Assembly (NCBI RefSeq): GCF_022829405.1
Contig: NZ_JAKSXW010000024.1
Span: forward strand, 1 to 54,375
Length of the DNA stretch: 54,375 bases
Direction of reading: 5' to 3'
From: Methylobacterium sp. J-076
Lineage (GTDB): Bacteria > Pseudomonadota > Alphaproteobacteria > Rhizobiales > Beijerinckiaceae
Of this stretch, positions 32,835 to 43,893 are shown piece after piece (position 1 is the first letter of the stretch; every line of letters starts with the position of its first letter). The notes beneath the pieces were generated by a model. It was not told the DNA's origin. It did no database searches and saw only the letters and a program-made list of their open reading frames with translations. The position numbers and the translations under genes are program-made.

Positions 32835-34820
32835 TCAAACCGTCACCTGCGTCCCCACCTCGACCACCCGCCCCGTCGGGATCTGGAAGAAGTCCGTCGC
32901 GTCGTTGGCGTTCTTGGCGAGCGTAATGAAGATGCGGTCCTGCCACAGCGGCATGCCCGAATGGGCGGCCGGGCGGATCGAGCGGCGGGAGAGGAAGAAC
33001 GACGTCGCCATGATGTCGAACTTGAAGCCCTGGCGGCGGAGCAGGGTGAGCGTCTTCGGGATGTTCGGCGTCTCCATGTAGCCGAACTTCATCACCACCC
33101 GGTAGAAATGCGGGCCCACGGGGTCGATGCGCACCTTGTCCGCCTCGTTCGAGCGGGGCGTGTCCACGGTCTCGACGGTGAGCACCACGTTCTTCTCGTG
33201 CAGCACCTTGTTGTGCTTCAGGTTGTGCAGGAGGGCCGCCGGGGCGATCTCCGGGTCGCTCGTGAGGAACACGGCGGTGCCGCGGACGTGGTGGGGCGGG
33301 CTCTTCTCCAGCATCGCCACGAGCTCGGTGAGCGGCACGTCGGTCTTGCGGGTCTTGTTGAACAGGATCGTCACGCCCCGCACCCAGGTCCACATCAGGA
33401 CGATGAGCGCGCCTGCCAGCAGCAGGGGCACGTAGCCGCCCTCCACCACCTTGAGGAGGTTCGAGAGCAGGAACAGGAATTCCAGCACGATGAACGGCAG
33501 CATCGCCGCCGCCGCCGCGATCGGCGACCACCCCCACATCCGCCACATGACGATGAAGGTGAGGGAGGCGGTGAGGAGCATCGTCCCCGTCACGGCGATG
33601 CCGTAGGCCGAGGCCAGCGACGAGGAGGTCTTGAACAGGATCGCCAGCAGCACGACCCCGACCATCAGCAGCGTGTTGATCTGCGGCAGGTAGATCTGCC
33701 CCGCATGCGATTCGGAGGTGTGGCGGATCTCCAGCCGCGGCAGCAGGCCGAGCTGGATCGCCTGCCGGGAGAGGGAGAAGGCGCCGGTGATCACCGCCTG
33801 GCTCGCCACCACGGTGGCGATGGTGGCGAGCACCACCATCGGCAGCAGCCCCCAGGCCGGCACCATCTGGAAGAACGGATCGGAGGTGTCGGGCTTCTCC
33901 AGCACCAGGGCGGCCTGGCCGAGGTAGTTGAGGGCGAGCGAGGGGAAGACGAGGCCGATCCAGGCGAGCTGGATCGGCTTGCGCCCGAAATGGCCCAGGT
34001 CGGCGAACAGGGCTTCGGCCCCGGTCACCGCCAGGAAGACGGCGCCGAGCGCCACCAGCGCCCCGGTGCCGTGGCCGAGCAGATAGGTCACCGCGTGCCA
34101 GGGGTTGGCCGCCCGGAACACCTCCGGGTGCAGGCCGATATGCGGCAGGGCGACCGCCGCCATGGCGAGGAACCAGACGACGGTCATCGGGCCGAAGAAG
34201 GCCGCGACCTTGGCCGTCCCCCGGTTCTGCACGAGGAACAGGACGACGATGATCGCCACCGTGATCGGCAGGACGTAGTCGTCCAGGGTCGGGGTGACGA
34301 GCTTCAGCCCCTCCACCGCCGAGAGGACCGAGATGGCGGGGGTGATCACCGCGTCGCCGTAGAACAGCGAGGCGCCCATCAGCCCGAGCATGAACACCAC
34401 CCGCGAGCCGCCGAGCGCCTTCCGGGCGAGCGCCATGAGCGAGAGGATGCCGCCCTCGCCGTTGTTGTCCATGCGCAGGAGGATCGCGACGTACTTCACG
34501 GTCACGATCAGGAACAGCGCCCACAGGATCAGCGAGACGGTGCCCAGCACCTCCTCCGGCAGCAGGATGCTGTCGGCCCGGGCGGGGGAGAGCGCCTCGC
34601 GGAAGGCGTAGAGGGGGCTCGTGCCGATATCGCCGTAGACGACGCCGATGGAGCCGACGAGCAGCGTCCAGAACCCGGCATGGCCGTGCCGGGTCTCCGC
34701 CCGCTCGGGCGCGTCGAGGACACCGGAGGGCGCGGGCCCGTCCGTCGCCTCCCCGGGCGCTGCGTCAGGCTGGGCGGTGGGGCCCGGTACGGCGGTCTGG
34801 CTCATGCGGGCTGTCGACAT
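32835..34820 (-). CDS. kup: Kup-type potassium uptake transporter
   Basis: A 661-residue inner-membrane protein with about twelve hydrophobic segments. The family start [22 protein letters not shown] is present at about residue 58, followed by [30 protein letters not shown], and the C-terminal soluble part ([29 protein letters not shown]). Kup proteins import potassium with protons. ATG 34820 is taken as start; ATG 34805 is equally compatible, and neither has a clear ribosome-binding site. The first 45 residues are a variable Pro/Ala-rich tail. Confidence 0.95.
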   Translation of the reverse strand: MSTARMSQTAVPGPTAQPDAAPGEATDGPAPSGVLDAPERAETRHGHAGFWTLLVGSIGVVYGDIGTSPLYAFREALSPARADSILLPEEVLGTVSLILWALFLIVTVKYVAILLRMDNNGEGGILSLMALARKALGGSRVVFMLGLMGASLFYGDAVITPAISVLSAVEGLKLVTPTLDDYVLPITVAIIVVLFLVQNRGTAKVAAFFGPMTVVWFLAMAAVALPHIGLHPEVFRAANPWHAVTYLLGHGTGALVALGAVFLAVTGAEALFADLGHFGRKPIQLAWIGLVFPSLALNYLGQAALVLEKPDTSDPFFQMVPAWGLLPMVVLATIATVVASQAVITGAFSLSRQAIQLGLLPRLEIRHTSESHAGQIYLPQINTLLMVGVVLLAILFKTSSSLASAYGIAVTGTMLLTASLTFIVMWRMWGWSPIAAAAAMLPFIVLEFLFLLSNLLKVVEGGYVPLLLAGALIVLMWTWVRGVTILFNKTRKTDVPLTELVAMLEKSPPHHVRGTAVFLTSDPEIAPAALLHNLKHNKVLHEKNVVLTVETVDTPRSNEADKVRIDPVGPHFYRVVMKFGYMETPNIPKTLTLLRRQGFKFDIMATSFFLSRRSIRPAAHSGMPLWQDRIFITLAKNANDATDFFQIPTGRVVEVGTQVTV

Positions 34821-35005
34821 TGTCCGGTCGGCCGGCGACGCGCGGTCTGGCTCTTCGCGGTCCGGATCATGGGGCCATCGGGGCGCGAAGGATCCGCCGG
34901 GCTGCCCGGCGCTCGTGTTCGGCCGCCTGACTATCACGGCCCCGTGCGGGCGGGAACCATGCGCGGGCGCGGTGGGCCCCGCAATCGCGCGCCCCCGGCG
35001 CATCG

Positions 35006-35028
35006 GTGGGGGTCGGCAGAGCCCCCAC
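35006..35028 (-). terminator. GC hairpin downstream of ispG
   Basis: GTGGGGG at 35006-35012 pairs with CCCCCAC at 35022-35028 around a 9-nt loop, 57 nt beyond the ispG stop on its own strand. There is no T run, so termination is plausible but unproven. The remaining 264 bp between ispG and kup show no gene. Confidence 0.35.
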
Positions 35029-35084
35029 CCTCCCCGCGTCCCTCCGTGCGCCTCGACGGGAAGTGCCGCCGCGCCGCGCCCGTC

Positions 35085-36401
<1,317 letters not shown>

Positions 36402-36630
36402 GACTTCCGCTTCCCTGACTTCCACCGGGCCTGGCGCCTGCGATGCCGGGGCCGCATGGCGCGAAGACTGACCTGCGCAGCGTCTTAGCTGCAAACGGCG
36501 CGGCGCGGAATCAAGGCGGCCCGGTCCATGCCGGCATCGTGTGCCTCATGTCCCATCCCCGTGGCGATGTCGAGCTTGGTGGGGCGATTTGCGCCACCTG
36601 TGACCCGGGGGCGACGGGCATCGCACCGTC

Positions 36631-36728
36631 CCCGTCATTGCGAGCGACAGCGAAGCAATCCAGCCGGCACTGCCTTATCCGGACAAGGCGCGCCCTGGAT
36701 TGCTTCGGCTCCGCCTCGCAATGACGGG
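36631..36728. repeat. Palindromic intergenic repeat, family A copy 2
   Basis: Begins CCCGTCATTGCGAGCG and ends CGCAATGACGGG; the internal arms GCGAAGCAATCCAG and CTGGATTGCTTCG are also inverted. It occupies part of the 334-bp gap between the ispG start and the end of the LysR gene; the rest of that gap has no gene. Confidence 0.9.
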
Positions 36729-36735
36729 GCGAGGG

Positions 36736-37656
36736 TCAGGAAGCGGGCGCGGTACCCGCGAACAGCTCCCGCGCCGCCTCGACCTCGGCGGCGATGAAGG
36801 CCGCCACCGCGCGGATCGGGGCCGCCTGCCGGTGGTCCTCGTGGATGTGCATGTGGAAGGCGCGGGTCAGCGAGACCTCGTCGGGCAACACCGCCCGCAG
36901 GCCCGGATGGGCGGCGGCGATGAAGGCCGGCAGGATGCACAGGCCGGCGCCGGCCAGCGTCGCGTGGACCTGGGCCAGCAGGTTGGTGGAGCGCAGCCGT
37001 GCCGAGACCGCCGGGCCCAGGGCGCCGAGATAGTTGAGCTCCCGGGTGAACAGCATATCCTCGATGTAGCCGACGAAGGGATGCCCTTCGAGGTCGTCGG
37101 TCGAGCGGACCGGCGGCCCCTCGGCGAGGTAGGCCTCGGCGCCGTAGACGAACAGCCGGTAGTCGGTGAGGCGCCGTGCCACCACCCGCGCCTGCTGCGG
37201 CGGCGACAGGCTGACCACGATGTCGGCCTCGCGCTTGGACAGGCTGAAGATCCGCGCGGTGGCCATGATCTCCACCTCCAGCCCCGGATGCCGGCGCGTC
37301 AGGCGGTGCATCCGCGCCGCCAGGAACACGCTGCCGAACCCGTCCGGCGCGCCGATCCGCACCGTGCCGGACACGGTGTGCGCCGCCTCCGCCGCCGCGC
37401 TCGCCGACAGGAAGGCGCTTTCCATGCGCTCGGCGGCGGCGAGCAGGTTCTCGCCCGCCTCGGTGAGGGCGTAGCCGAGGTTGCTGCGGTGGAACAGCTG
37501 CGCGTCGAGCGTCCCTTCGAGGGCGCGGATGCGCCGGCCCACCGTGGTGTGCTCGGTGCCCGTCCGCGCCGCCGCCGCGCTGAGGGTGCCGCTGCGCGCC
37601 ACCGCCAGGAAGAAGCGCAGGTCGTCCCAGCTGCCGGCCGGTTTGCGCGCGACCAT
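36736..37656 (-). CDS. LysR-family transcriptional regulator
   Basis: A 306-residue LysR regulator: winged HTH at residues 9-70 (WDDLRFFLAVARSGTLSAAA, TVGRRIRALEGTL, FHRSNLGYALTEAG), then a periplasmic-binding-protein-like effector domain. ATG 37656 starts it. It is divergent from mmsA across 352 bp, so it is the obvious candidate controller of the valine-degradation cluster, possibly responding to an intermediate. Much of that gap is filled by a family B repeat. Confidence 0.93.
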   Translation of the reverse strand: MVARKPAGSWDDLRFFLAVARSGTLSAAAARTGTEHTTVGRRIRALEGTLDAQLFHRSNLGYALTEAGENLLAAAERMESAFLSASAAAEAAHTVSGTVRIGAPDGFGSVFLAARMHRLTRRHPGLEVEIMATARIFSLSKREADIVVSLSPPQQARVVARRLTDYRLFVYGAEAYLAEGPPVRSTDDLEGHPFVGYIEDMLFTRELNYLGALGPAVSARLRSTNLLAQVHATLAGAGLCILPAFIAAAHPGLRAVLPDEVSLTRAFHMHIHEDHRQAAPIRAVAAFIAAEVEAARELFAGTAPAS

Positions 37657-37741
37657 GGTGGACCCCTCGCCCGAGCGCCGCTGCGGCCCCGCCCCGCGTC
37701 TGGGGGGCTGGCCAAACAATCGGTTTCGTCCCGCCCCTCCC

Positions 37742-37850
37742 CCTCATCCTGAGGTGCCCGCGTCAGCGGGCCTCGAAGGAGGCTTCCGGAGGGCACCGCG
37801 ATATCGGGAGCCCTCCTTCGAGGCGGCTCTCGCCGCACCTCAGGATGAGG
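37742..37850. repeat. Palindromic intergenic repeat, family B copy 1
   Basis: Outer arms CCTCATCCTGAGGTG (37742-37756) and CACCTCAGGATGAGG (37836-37850) are exact inverted repeats; inner arms CCTCGAAGGAGG (37771-37782) and CCTCCTTCGAGG (37812-37823) form a second stem. It stands between the LysR regulator and mmsA. Copy 2 is at 41986-42093. Confidence 0.92.
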
Positions 37851-38008
37851 TTGTGAGGGGACGAAGGTGATGTCCGGCCAGCCCCTCCGGGCCCCGGTAT
37901 CGTGCATCGATGCACGACGGCTGCGAGACGGTCCAGCTTTATCGTTCAGCCGGGCGTGCTAGTGTGCCGCAAAAGCCGGATTCGGCAGACACCACAGGGA
38001 GGTGCGTC

Positions 38009-39505
38009 ATGCGCAACGTCGGGCATTTCATCGGCGGTCGTCTCGTCGACGGGCAGAGCGGCCGGACGGCCGACGTGTTCCATCCCTCCACCGGCGAGGT
38101 CCAGGCCAAGGTGGCGCTGGCGAGCCGGGCCGAGATGCGCGCGGCGGTGGAGAACGCGGCGGCGGCCCAGCCGGCCTGGGCGGCCACCAACCCGCAGAAG
38201 CGGGCGCGGGTGATGATGCGCTTCCTCGAACTGATGCGCGGCTACAACCAGGAACTGGCGGAGTTGCTCGCCTCCGAGCACGGCAAGACCGTGCCCGACG
38301 CCAAGGGCGACATCCAGCGCGGCATCGAGGTGGTGGAATTCGCCTGCGGCATCCCGCACCTGCTGAAGGGCGAGTACACCGAGGGCGCCGGCCCCGGCAT
38401 CGACGTGTATTCCCTGCGCCAGCCCCTCGGCGTGGTCGCCGGCATCACGCCGTTCAACTTCCCGGCGATGATCCCCCTGTGGAAATGCGCCCCGGCCATC
38501 GCCTGCGGCAACGCCTTCATCCTCAAGCCGTCGGAGCGCGACCCCGGCGTGCCCCTGCGCATCGCCGAGATCTTCCTGGAGGCGGGGTTGCCGCCGGGCA
38601 TCCTGAACGTCGTGAACGGCGACAAGGAGGCGGTGGACGCCATCCTCGATGACGAGGACATCAAGGCGGTGGGTTTCGTCGGCTCGTCCTCCATCGCCGA
38701 GTACATCTATGTCCGCGCCGCGCAGACCGGAAAGCGCGCCCAGTGCTTCGGCGGCGCCAAGAACCACATGATCGTCATGCCCGACGCCAACATGGACCAG
38801 GCGGTCGATGCGCTGATCGGCGCCGGCTACGGCTCGGCCGGCGAGCGCTGCATGGCGATCTCGGTGGCGGTGCCGGTGGGCGAGGCCACCGCCGACCGGC
38901 TGATGGAGCGGCTGATCCCCCGGGTCGAGGCCCTGAAGATCGGCCCGTCGCACGACGAGGGCGCCGATTACGGGCCCCTCGTCACCCGCGAGGCGGTGGA
39001 GAAGGTGCGCGGCTACATCGATACCGGCATCAAGGAAGGCGCGCAGCTCGCCGTCGACGGCCGCGGCTTCAAGCTCCAGGGCTACGAGAACGGCTTCTAC
39101 CTCGGCGGTTCGCTGTTCGACCGGGTGACGCCGGACATGACGATCTACAAGGAGGAGATCTTCGGGCCGGTGCTCAGCGTGGTGCGGGCGAAGGATTACG
39201 AGGAGGCGCTGGCGCTCCCCTCCACCCACCAGTACGGCAACGGCGTCGCCATCTTCACCCAGGACGGCGACGCGGCCCGGGACTTCACCGCCCGCGTCAA
39301 CACCGGCATGGTGGGCGTGAACGTGCCGATCCCGGTGCCGATCGCCTACCACACCTTCGGCGGCTGGAAGCGCTCCGGCTTCGGCGACCTGAACCAGCAC
39401 GGGCCGGATTCGATCCGCTTCTACACCAAGACCAAGACCGTGACGCAGCGCTGGCCCTCCGGCATCAAGAGCGGCGCGGAGTTCTCGATCCCGACGATGC
39501 GGTAA
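38009..39505 (+). CDS. mmsA: Methylmalonate-semialdehyde dehydrogenase (CoA-acylating)
   Basis: A 498-residue aldehyde dehydrogenase-fold enzyme that converts (S)-methylmalonate semialdehyde, NAD and CoA to propionyl-CoA and CO2, the end of valine breakdown. Active-site Cys281 sits in GSAGERCMAIS; NAD-binding ITPFNFPAMIPLWK and GFVGSSSIAEYIY are present, and the general-base Glu of ordinary aldehyde dehydrogenases is absent, as expected for this class. ATG 38009 follows AGGGAGGTG. It opens the valine cluster that runs to 45.6 kb. Confidence 0.95.
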   Translation: MRNVGHFIGGRLVDGQSGRTADVFHPSTGEVQAKVALASRAEMRAAVENAAAAQPAWAATNPQKRARVMMRFLELMRGYNQELAELLASEHGKTVPDAKGDIQRGIEVVEFACGIPHLLKGEYTEGAGPGIDVYSLRQPLGVVAGITPFNFPAMIPLWKCAPAIACGNAFILKPSERDPGVPLRIAEIFLEAGLPPGILNVVNGDKEAVDAILDDEDIKAVGFVGSSSIAEYIYVRAAQTGKRAQCFGGAKNHMIVMPDANMDQAVDALIGAGYGSAGERCMAISVAVPVGEATADRLMERLIPRVEALKIGPSHDEGADYGPLVTREAVEKVRGYIDTGIKEGAQLAVDGRGFKLQGYENGFYLGGSLFDRVTPDMTIYKEEIFGPVLSVVRAKDYEEALALPSTHQYGNGVAIFTQDGDAARDFTARVNTGMVGVNVPIPVPIAYHTFGGWKRSGFGDLNQHGPDSIRFYTKTKTVTQRWPSGIKSGAEFSIPTMR

Positions 39506-39516
39506 GACCGCGGGCA

Positions 39517-39713
39517 TCCCCTCTCCCCGCGAGCGGGGAGAGGGCTCCGGCGACCTTGTCGTCGCCGGAGCGAGGCGGCAGCCGGGGGTGAGGGGGCGGG
39601 CCGGACGAGACTCGTTCGGCAAGCCCCCCTCACCCTCGCTTCGGCTTCGCCTGCGCTTCCCGCTGACACGACGGGGTGTCAGCGGGCCTCTCCCCGCTCG
39701 CGGGGAGAGGGGG
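39517..39713. repeat. Compound nested palindromic repeat, family C
   Basis: Three structures are nested. Left hairpin: CCCTCTCCCCGC with GCGGGGAGAGGG (39518-39544), then CTCCGGCGAC/GTCGCCGGAG. Middle: GGTGAGGGGG and CCCCCTCACC. Right: GCTGACAC/GTGTCAGC followed by CCTCTCCCCGC/GCGGGGAGAGG. The left and right hairpins are themselves near-copies, so the whole 197 bp is a palindrome of palindromes. It fills most of the 246-bp gap between mmsA and the acyl-CoA dehydrogenase gene, inside an otherwise same-strand cluster. Confidence 0.85.
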
Positions 39714-39751
39714 AAACCCGCGCTGCGTTCCGGGACGGGGAGGAACCACCC

Positions 39752-40894
39752 ATGCCATTCGGCCTCGACGAGGACCAGAGCGCGATCCACGACATGGCCG
39801 CCGCCTTCGCGGCCGACCACATCGCCCCCCATGCCCTCGCCTGGGACGAGACCAAGACGTTCCCCATCGACACCCTGCGCGCGGCGGCGGGGCTCGGGAT
39901 GGCCGGGATCTACGTCCGCGAGGAATCCGGCGGCACCGGCCTCGGGCGGATCGAGGCGGCGCTGATCTTCGAGGCGCTGGCGCAGGGCTGCCCGACGGTG
40001 GCGGCGTTCCTGTCGATCCACAACATGTGCGCCTGGATGATCGACGCCTACGGCTCGGACGCGCAGCGGGCGCGCTTCCTGCCGGCGATGACCACGATGG
40101 ACGCCATCGCCAGCTACTGCCTCACGGAGCCGGGCTCCGGCTCCGACGCGGCGGCGCTGTGCACCCGCGCCGAGCGCGACGGCGACCATTACGTCCTCAC
40201 CGGGGAGAAGCAGTTCATCTCCGGCGCGGGGGAGAGCGACCTCTACCTCTGCATGGTCCGCACCGGGGGGGCGGGGCCCAAGGGCGTCTCGGCCGTGGTG
40301 GTCGAGAAGGACACGCCCGGCCTCTCCTTCGGCGCCAACGAGCGCAAGATGGGCTGGAACGCCCAGCCCACCCGCGCCGTGCGCTTCGACGGCTGCCGGG
40401 TGCCGGTGGAAAACCGCCTCGGCGCCGAGGGCGAGGGGTTTCGGATCGCCATGAGCGGGCTCGACGGCGGGCGCATCAACATCGCCGCCTGCTCGCTCGG
40501 CGGGGCGCAATCGGCGCTGGACAAGGCGCTGGCCTATATGGGCGACCGCCGGGCCTTCGGGGCGAAGCTCACCGATTTCCAGGCGCTGCAATTCCGGCTG
40601 GCCGACATGGCGACGGCACTGACCGTCTCGCGGACCTTCCTGCACCATGCGGCGCGGGCGCTCGACGCCAAGGCCCCCGAGGCGAGCCAGCTCTGCGCCA
40701 TGGCCAAGCGCCACGTCACGGACGCGGCGTTCGACGTGGCCAACCAAGCTCTGCAACTGCACGGCGGCTACGGCTACCTGGCTGAATACGGCATCGAAAA
40801 GATCGTCCGGGACCTGCGGGTGCATCAGATCCTGGAGGGGACCAACGAGATCATGCGGGTGATCATCGCCCGCGCCCTGATCGGAGGCCGTTGA
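39752..40894 (+). CDS. Acyl-CoA dehydrogenase, probable isobutyryl-CoA dehydrogenase
   Basis: A 380-residue FAD enzyme. It carries LTEPGSGSDAAAL (flavin and substrate loop), the G-E-K-Q-F-I-S-G-A segment, and C-terminal LHGGYGYLAEYGIEKIVRDLRVHQILEGTNEIMR with the catalytic Glu in L-E-G-T-N-E. Its place between mmsA and a 3-hydroxyisobutyryl-CoA hydrolase points to isobutyryl-CoA, the valine intermediate, as substrate. Related short-branched enzymes cannot be excluded by sequence alone. The next gene starts on its stop codon (TGATG). Confidence 0.92.
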   Translation: MPFGLDEDQSAIHDMAAAFAADHIAPHALAWDETKTFPIDTLRAAAGLGMAGIYVREESGGTGLGRIEAALIFEALAQGCPTVAAFLSIHNMCAWMIDAYGSDAQRARFLPAMTTMDAIASYCLTEPGSGSDAAALCTRAERDGDHYVLTGEKQFISGAGESDLYLCMVRTGGAGPKGVSAVVVEKDTPGLSFGANERKMGWNAQPTRAVRFDGCRVPVENRLGAEGEGFRIAMSGLDGGRINIAACSLGGAQSALDKALAYMGDRRAFGAKLTDFQALQFRLADMATALTVSRTFLHHAARALDAKAPEASQLCAMAKRHVTDAAFDVANQALQLHGGYGYLAEYGIEKIVRDLRVHQILEGTNEIMRVIIARALIGGR

Positions 40895-41952
40895 TGGATG
40901 ACGTGATCGTCGAGAGCGCCGGGTCGCTCGGCCGCATCCGCCTCAACCGGCCGAAGGCGATCAACGCCCTCAACCATCCGATGGTGGGGCTGATCGACCG
41001 GGCGCTCGACCGGTTCAGCGCCGACCCCGCCATCGCCGCGGTGCTGCTCACCGGCGAGGGCGAGCGCGGCCTCTGCGCCGGCGGAGATCTGCGCTCCCTC
41101 TACGAGAACCCCACCGCCATGGCCGACCGGTTCTGGCGGGACGAGTACCGCCTCGATGCCCGCATCGCGGCCTATGAGAAGCCCTTCGTGGCGGTGATGG
41201 ACGGCATCACCATGGGCGGCGGCGTCGGGCTCTCCGGCCACGCCGCCCACCGGATCGTCACCGAGCGTTCCCGCATCGCCATGCCCGAGACCGGCATCGG
41301 CTACCTGCCCGATGTGGGCGGGACGTGGCTGCTGCCCCGGGCGCCCGGCGAACTCGGCACCTATCTCGGCCTGACCGGCGCCCAGATCGGCGCCGCCGAC
41401 GCGGTGTTCTGCCATCTGGCGGACGTGCTCGTCCCCGTGGCTGCGCTGCCCGACCTCGTGGCCGCGCTCTCGGCCCTGGCGCCGGATGCGGGGGACGAGG
41501 GGGTGCGGACGGTGCTCGCCCGGTTCGCGCAGGAGTCCGGCCCGGCCCCGCTGGCCGCCGAGCGGGGGGTGATCGACCGCTGCTTCGGCTTCGACATGGT
41601 GGACGAGATCCTCTCCGCCCTCGCCACGGACGGCTCGGACTTCGCCGCGCGGACCAGGACGGTGCTGCTCACCAAATCGCCCTCCAGCCTCGTGCTGACC
41701 CTGTGCCTGCTGCGCCTCGGCCGCGCGGCGCCGCGCCTGGAGGCCTGCCTGGAGCGGGAGTTCCACGCCTCCCTGGCCCTGCTGGCGGAGGGCGACTTCC
41801 GCGAGGGCATCCGCGCGGCGGTGATCGACAAGGACAAGACCCCCCGCTGGAACCCGCCGGACCTCGCCGCCGTCGACCCCGCCCGGATCGCGGCGTGGCT
41901 GGAGACGCGGGCCGAGCCGGTGTTTCCGGAGGGGCGCAGGGGGGCGGTCTAG
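40894..41952 (+). CDS. 3-hydroxyisobutyryl-CoA hydrolase
   Basis: A 352-residue crotonase-fold enzyme. The long C-terminal region and the motif M-P-E-T-G-I-G-Y-L-P-D-V-G-G-T-W-L-L-P-R, together with LCAGGDLRSLYE, separate HIBCH-type hydrolases from true enoyl-CoA hydratases. It releases free 3-hydroxyisobutyrate, the substrate of MmsB two genes on. Start ATG 40894 overlaps the preceding stop; TTG 40891 is also in frame. Confidence 0.9.
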   Translation: MDDVIVESAGSLGRIRLNRPKAINALNHPMVGLIDRALDRFSADPAIAAVLLTGEGERGLCAGGDLRSLYENPTAMADRFWRDEYRLDARIAAYEKPFVAVMDGITMGGGVGLSGHAAHRIVTERSRIAMPETGIGYLPDVGGTWLLPRAPGELGTYLGLTGAQIGAADAVFCHLADVLVPVAALPDLVAALSALAPDAGDEGVRTVLARFAQESGPAPLAAERGVIDRCFGFDMVDEILSALATDGSDFAARTRTVLLTKSPSSLVLTLCLLRLGRAAPRLEACLEREFHASLALLAEGDFREGIRAAVIDKDKTPRWNPPDLAAVDPARIAAWLETRAEPVFPEGRRGAV

Positions 41953-41985
41953 GCGCCGGGACACCCGACCCCCTCCCACCCGTGC

Positions 41986-42093
41986 CCTCATCCTGAGGTG
42001 CCCGCACCGGCGGGCCTCGAAGGAGGCTTCCAGAGCGCACGGCGCCTCCTGGAGTCCTCCTCCGGGGCTGCTTCGCGGCACCTCAGGATGAGG
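41986..42093. repeat. Palindromic intergenic repeat, family B copy 2
   Basis: The same outer arms as copy 1 (CCTCATCCTGAGGTG 41986-42000, CACCTCAGGATGAGG 42079-42093). Here the symmetry extends further: CCTCCCACC at 41972-41980 pairs with GGTGGGAGG at 42101-42109. It fills the gap before mmsB and ends 32 bp before its start codon, so it could affect mRNA stability inside the cluster. Confidence 0.92.
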
Positions 42094-42140
42094 AGGAATG
42101 GGTGGGAGGAGGTTTCGTACGGGAGAGGGAGGATATCACC

Positions 42141-43034
42141 ATGGCACGGACGATCGGCTTCGTCGGGCTCGGCAACATGGGCGGGCCGATGGCCGCCAAC
42201 CTCGTGAAGGCGGGGCACACGGTGCGCGGGTTCGACCTCGCCGCCGCCTCCCTCGCCACGGCGCGGGAGGCGGGCCTCGCGGTGGCCGGCTCGGCCCTGG
42301 AGGCGGTGGCGGGCGCCGACGCGGTGGTGACGATGCTGCCCGCCGGCCGCCACGTCATCGAGGTCTGGACGCAGCTCGCCGAGGCGCTGCCCGCCGGCAC
42401 CCTGCTGATCGATTCCTCCACCATCGACGTGGAGAGCGCCCGCACCGCCCACGCCCTGGCGCAGGCGCGGGGGTGCCTCTCGGTCGATGCGCCGGTCTCC
42501 GGCGGGACCGGGGGCGCCAAGGCGGGGACGCTCACCTTCATGGCCGGGGGCGGCGCCGAGGCGTTCGCCCAGGCCGAGCCGCTGCTGAAGGCGATGGGCA
42601 AGAACGTGTTCCATTGCGGTGAGGCCGGGGCCGGTCAGGCGGCCAAGATCTGCAACAACATGATCCTCGGCATCTCGATGATCGGCGTGTGCGAGGCGTT
42701 CGCCCTGGGCGAGAAGCTCGGCCTGTCGCATGAGGCGCTCTACGACGTCGCCTCGGTCTCGTCGGGGCAGTGCTGGTCGCTCACCACCTACTGCCCGGTG
42801 CCGGGCCCGGTGCCGACCTCGCCGGCCAATGCCGGGTACCGGCCGGGCTTCGCCGCCGCCCTGATGCTGAAGGACCTGCGCCTCGCCCAGGCCGCCGCGA
42901 ACGCCGCCGGGGCCACGACGCCGCTGGGGGCCGAGGCGGAACGGATCTACGACCGCTTCGCGCAAGCCGGCCACGGGGATGAGGACTTTTCCGCGATCAT
43001 CCGTATGCTCCGCGGGCAAGCCGGAGAGGCATGA
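42141..43034 (+). CDS. mmsB: 3-hydroxyisobutyrate dehydrogenase
   Basis: A 297-residue NAD-dependent dehydrogenase of the beta-hydroxyacid family: [21 protein letters not shown] (Rossmann loop), [16 protein letters not shown] (substrate site), and the catalytic Lys in [15 protein letters not shown]. It oxidises 3-hydroxyisobutyrate to methylmalonate semialdehyde, feeding MmsA. ATG 42141 follows GAGGGAGGA. The stop overlaps the enoyl-CoA hydratase start by 4 nt. Confidence 0.95.
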   Translation: MARTIGFVGLGNMGGPMAANLVKAGHTVRGFDLAAASLATAREAGLAVAGSALEAVAGADAVVTMLPAGRHVIEVWTQLAEALPAGTLLIDSSTIDVESARTAHALAQARGCLSVDAPVSGGTGGAKAGTLTFMAGGGAEAFAQAEPLLKAMGKNVFHCGEAGAGQAAKICNNMILGISMIGVCEAFALGEKLGLSHEALYDVASVSSGQCWSLTTYCPVPGPVPTSPANAGYRPGFAAALMLKDLRLAQAAANAAGATTPLGAEAERIYDRFAQAGHGDEDFSAIIRMLRGQAGEA

Positions 43035-43807
43035 TGGCCTACGAGACGATTCTCACCGAGACCCGGGGGCGGGTGCGCCTCGTCACCCTCCATCGGCCGA
43101 AGGCGCTCAACGCCATCAACGGCCAGCTCACCGCCGAGCTGATCGCGGCGGTGACGGAGGCCGATTCGGACCCGGAGATCGGCTGCATCGTGATCACCGG
43201 CTCGGAGCGCGCCTTCGCCGCCGGGGCCGACATCAAGGAGATGCAGCACCTCACCTACGCCGAGGTCTACGGGCGCGACCGCTTCGCCGACTGGGAGCGG
43301 TTCACGGCGGTGCGCACGCCGGTCATCGCGGCGGTGGCGGGCTACGCGCTGGGCGGCGGCTGCGAGCTCGCCATGATGTGCGACTTCATCCTCGCCGCCG
43401 ACACGGCCCAGTTCGGCCAGCCCGAGATCAAGCTCGGGGTCATGCCCGGCATGGGCGGCAGCCAGCGCCTCGCCCGCTTCGTCGGCAAGGCCAAGGCGAT
43501 GGAGATGTGCCTCACCGGCCGGATGATGGACGCGGCGGAGGCCGAGCGCTGCGGCCTCGTCTCGCGGATCGTCCCGGCGGCGGACCTCGTGGAGGAGGCG
43601 GTGAAGACGGCCGGGACCATCGCCGGCATGTCGAAGCCCGGCGCCATGATGACCAAGGAGGCGGTGAACCGCGCCTACGAGACCACCCTCACCGAGGGGT
43701 TGCGCTTCGAGCGGCGGGTGTTCCACGCCATGTTCGCCACCGAGGACCAGAAGGAAGGCATGGCCGCCTTCGTGGAGAAGCGGCCGGCGACGTTCTCGCA
43801 TCGGTAA
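43031..43807 (+). CDS. Enoyl-CoA hydratase
   Basis: A 258-residue crotonase with both catalytic Glu residues in place ([11 protein letters not shown] and [15 protein letters not shown]) and the oxyanion-hole segment [11 protein letters not shown]. In this cluster it most likely hydrates methacrylyl-CoA to 3-hydroxyisobutyryl-CoA, the step between the dehydrogenase and the hydrolase; short-chain fatty-acid substrates are also possible. ATG 43031 overlaps the mmsB stop; ATG 43034 is an equal alternative. Confidence 0.93.
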   Translation: MMAYETILTETRGRVRLVTLHRPKALNAINGQLTAELIAAVTEADSDPEIGCIVITGSERAFAAGADIKEMQHLTYAEVYGRDRFADWERFTAVRTPVIAAVAGYALGGGCELAMMCDFILAADTAQFGQPEIKLGVMPGMGGSQRLARFVGKAKAMEMCLTGRMMDAAEAERCGLVSRIVPAADLVEEAVKTAGTIAGMSKPGAMMTKEAVNRAYETTLTEGLRFERRVFHAMFATEDQKEGMAAFVEKRPATFSHR

Positions 43808-43818
43808 GGGGGCACGGC

Positions 43819-43859
43819 GCCCCCGTCATTGCGTCGCGCACGCTCGCAATGACGGGGGC
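43819..43859. repeat. Short family A derivative (copy 3)
   Basis: Perfect 15-bp inverted arms GCCCCCGTCATTGCG (43819-43833) and CGCAATGACGGGGGC (43845-43859) around an 11-nt centre. It retains only the ends of the family A element, as if the middle had been deleted. It lies in the 86-bp gap between the enoyl-CoA hydratase and acyl-CoA synthetase genes. Confidence 0.88.
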
Positions 43860-43893
43860 GGGTGGAACGACGACGAGAAGGGGGAGGACGACC

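Noticed and set aside
39517..39713. A CRISPR array or IS element
   Set aside because: The repeats are inverted rather than regularly spaced direct repeats, and no transposase gene is present.
37946..40825. A 959-codon open frame on the minus strand across mmsA and the acyl-CoA dehydrogenase
   Set aside because: Same shadow composition, and it crosses the family C repeat, which is not expected to code.
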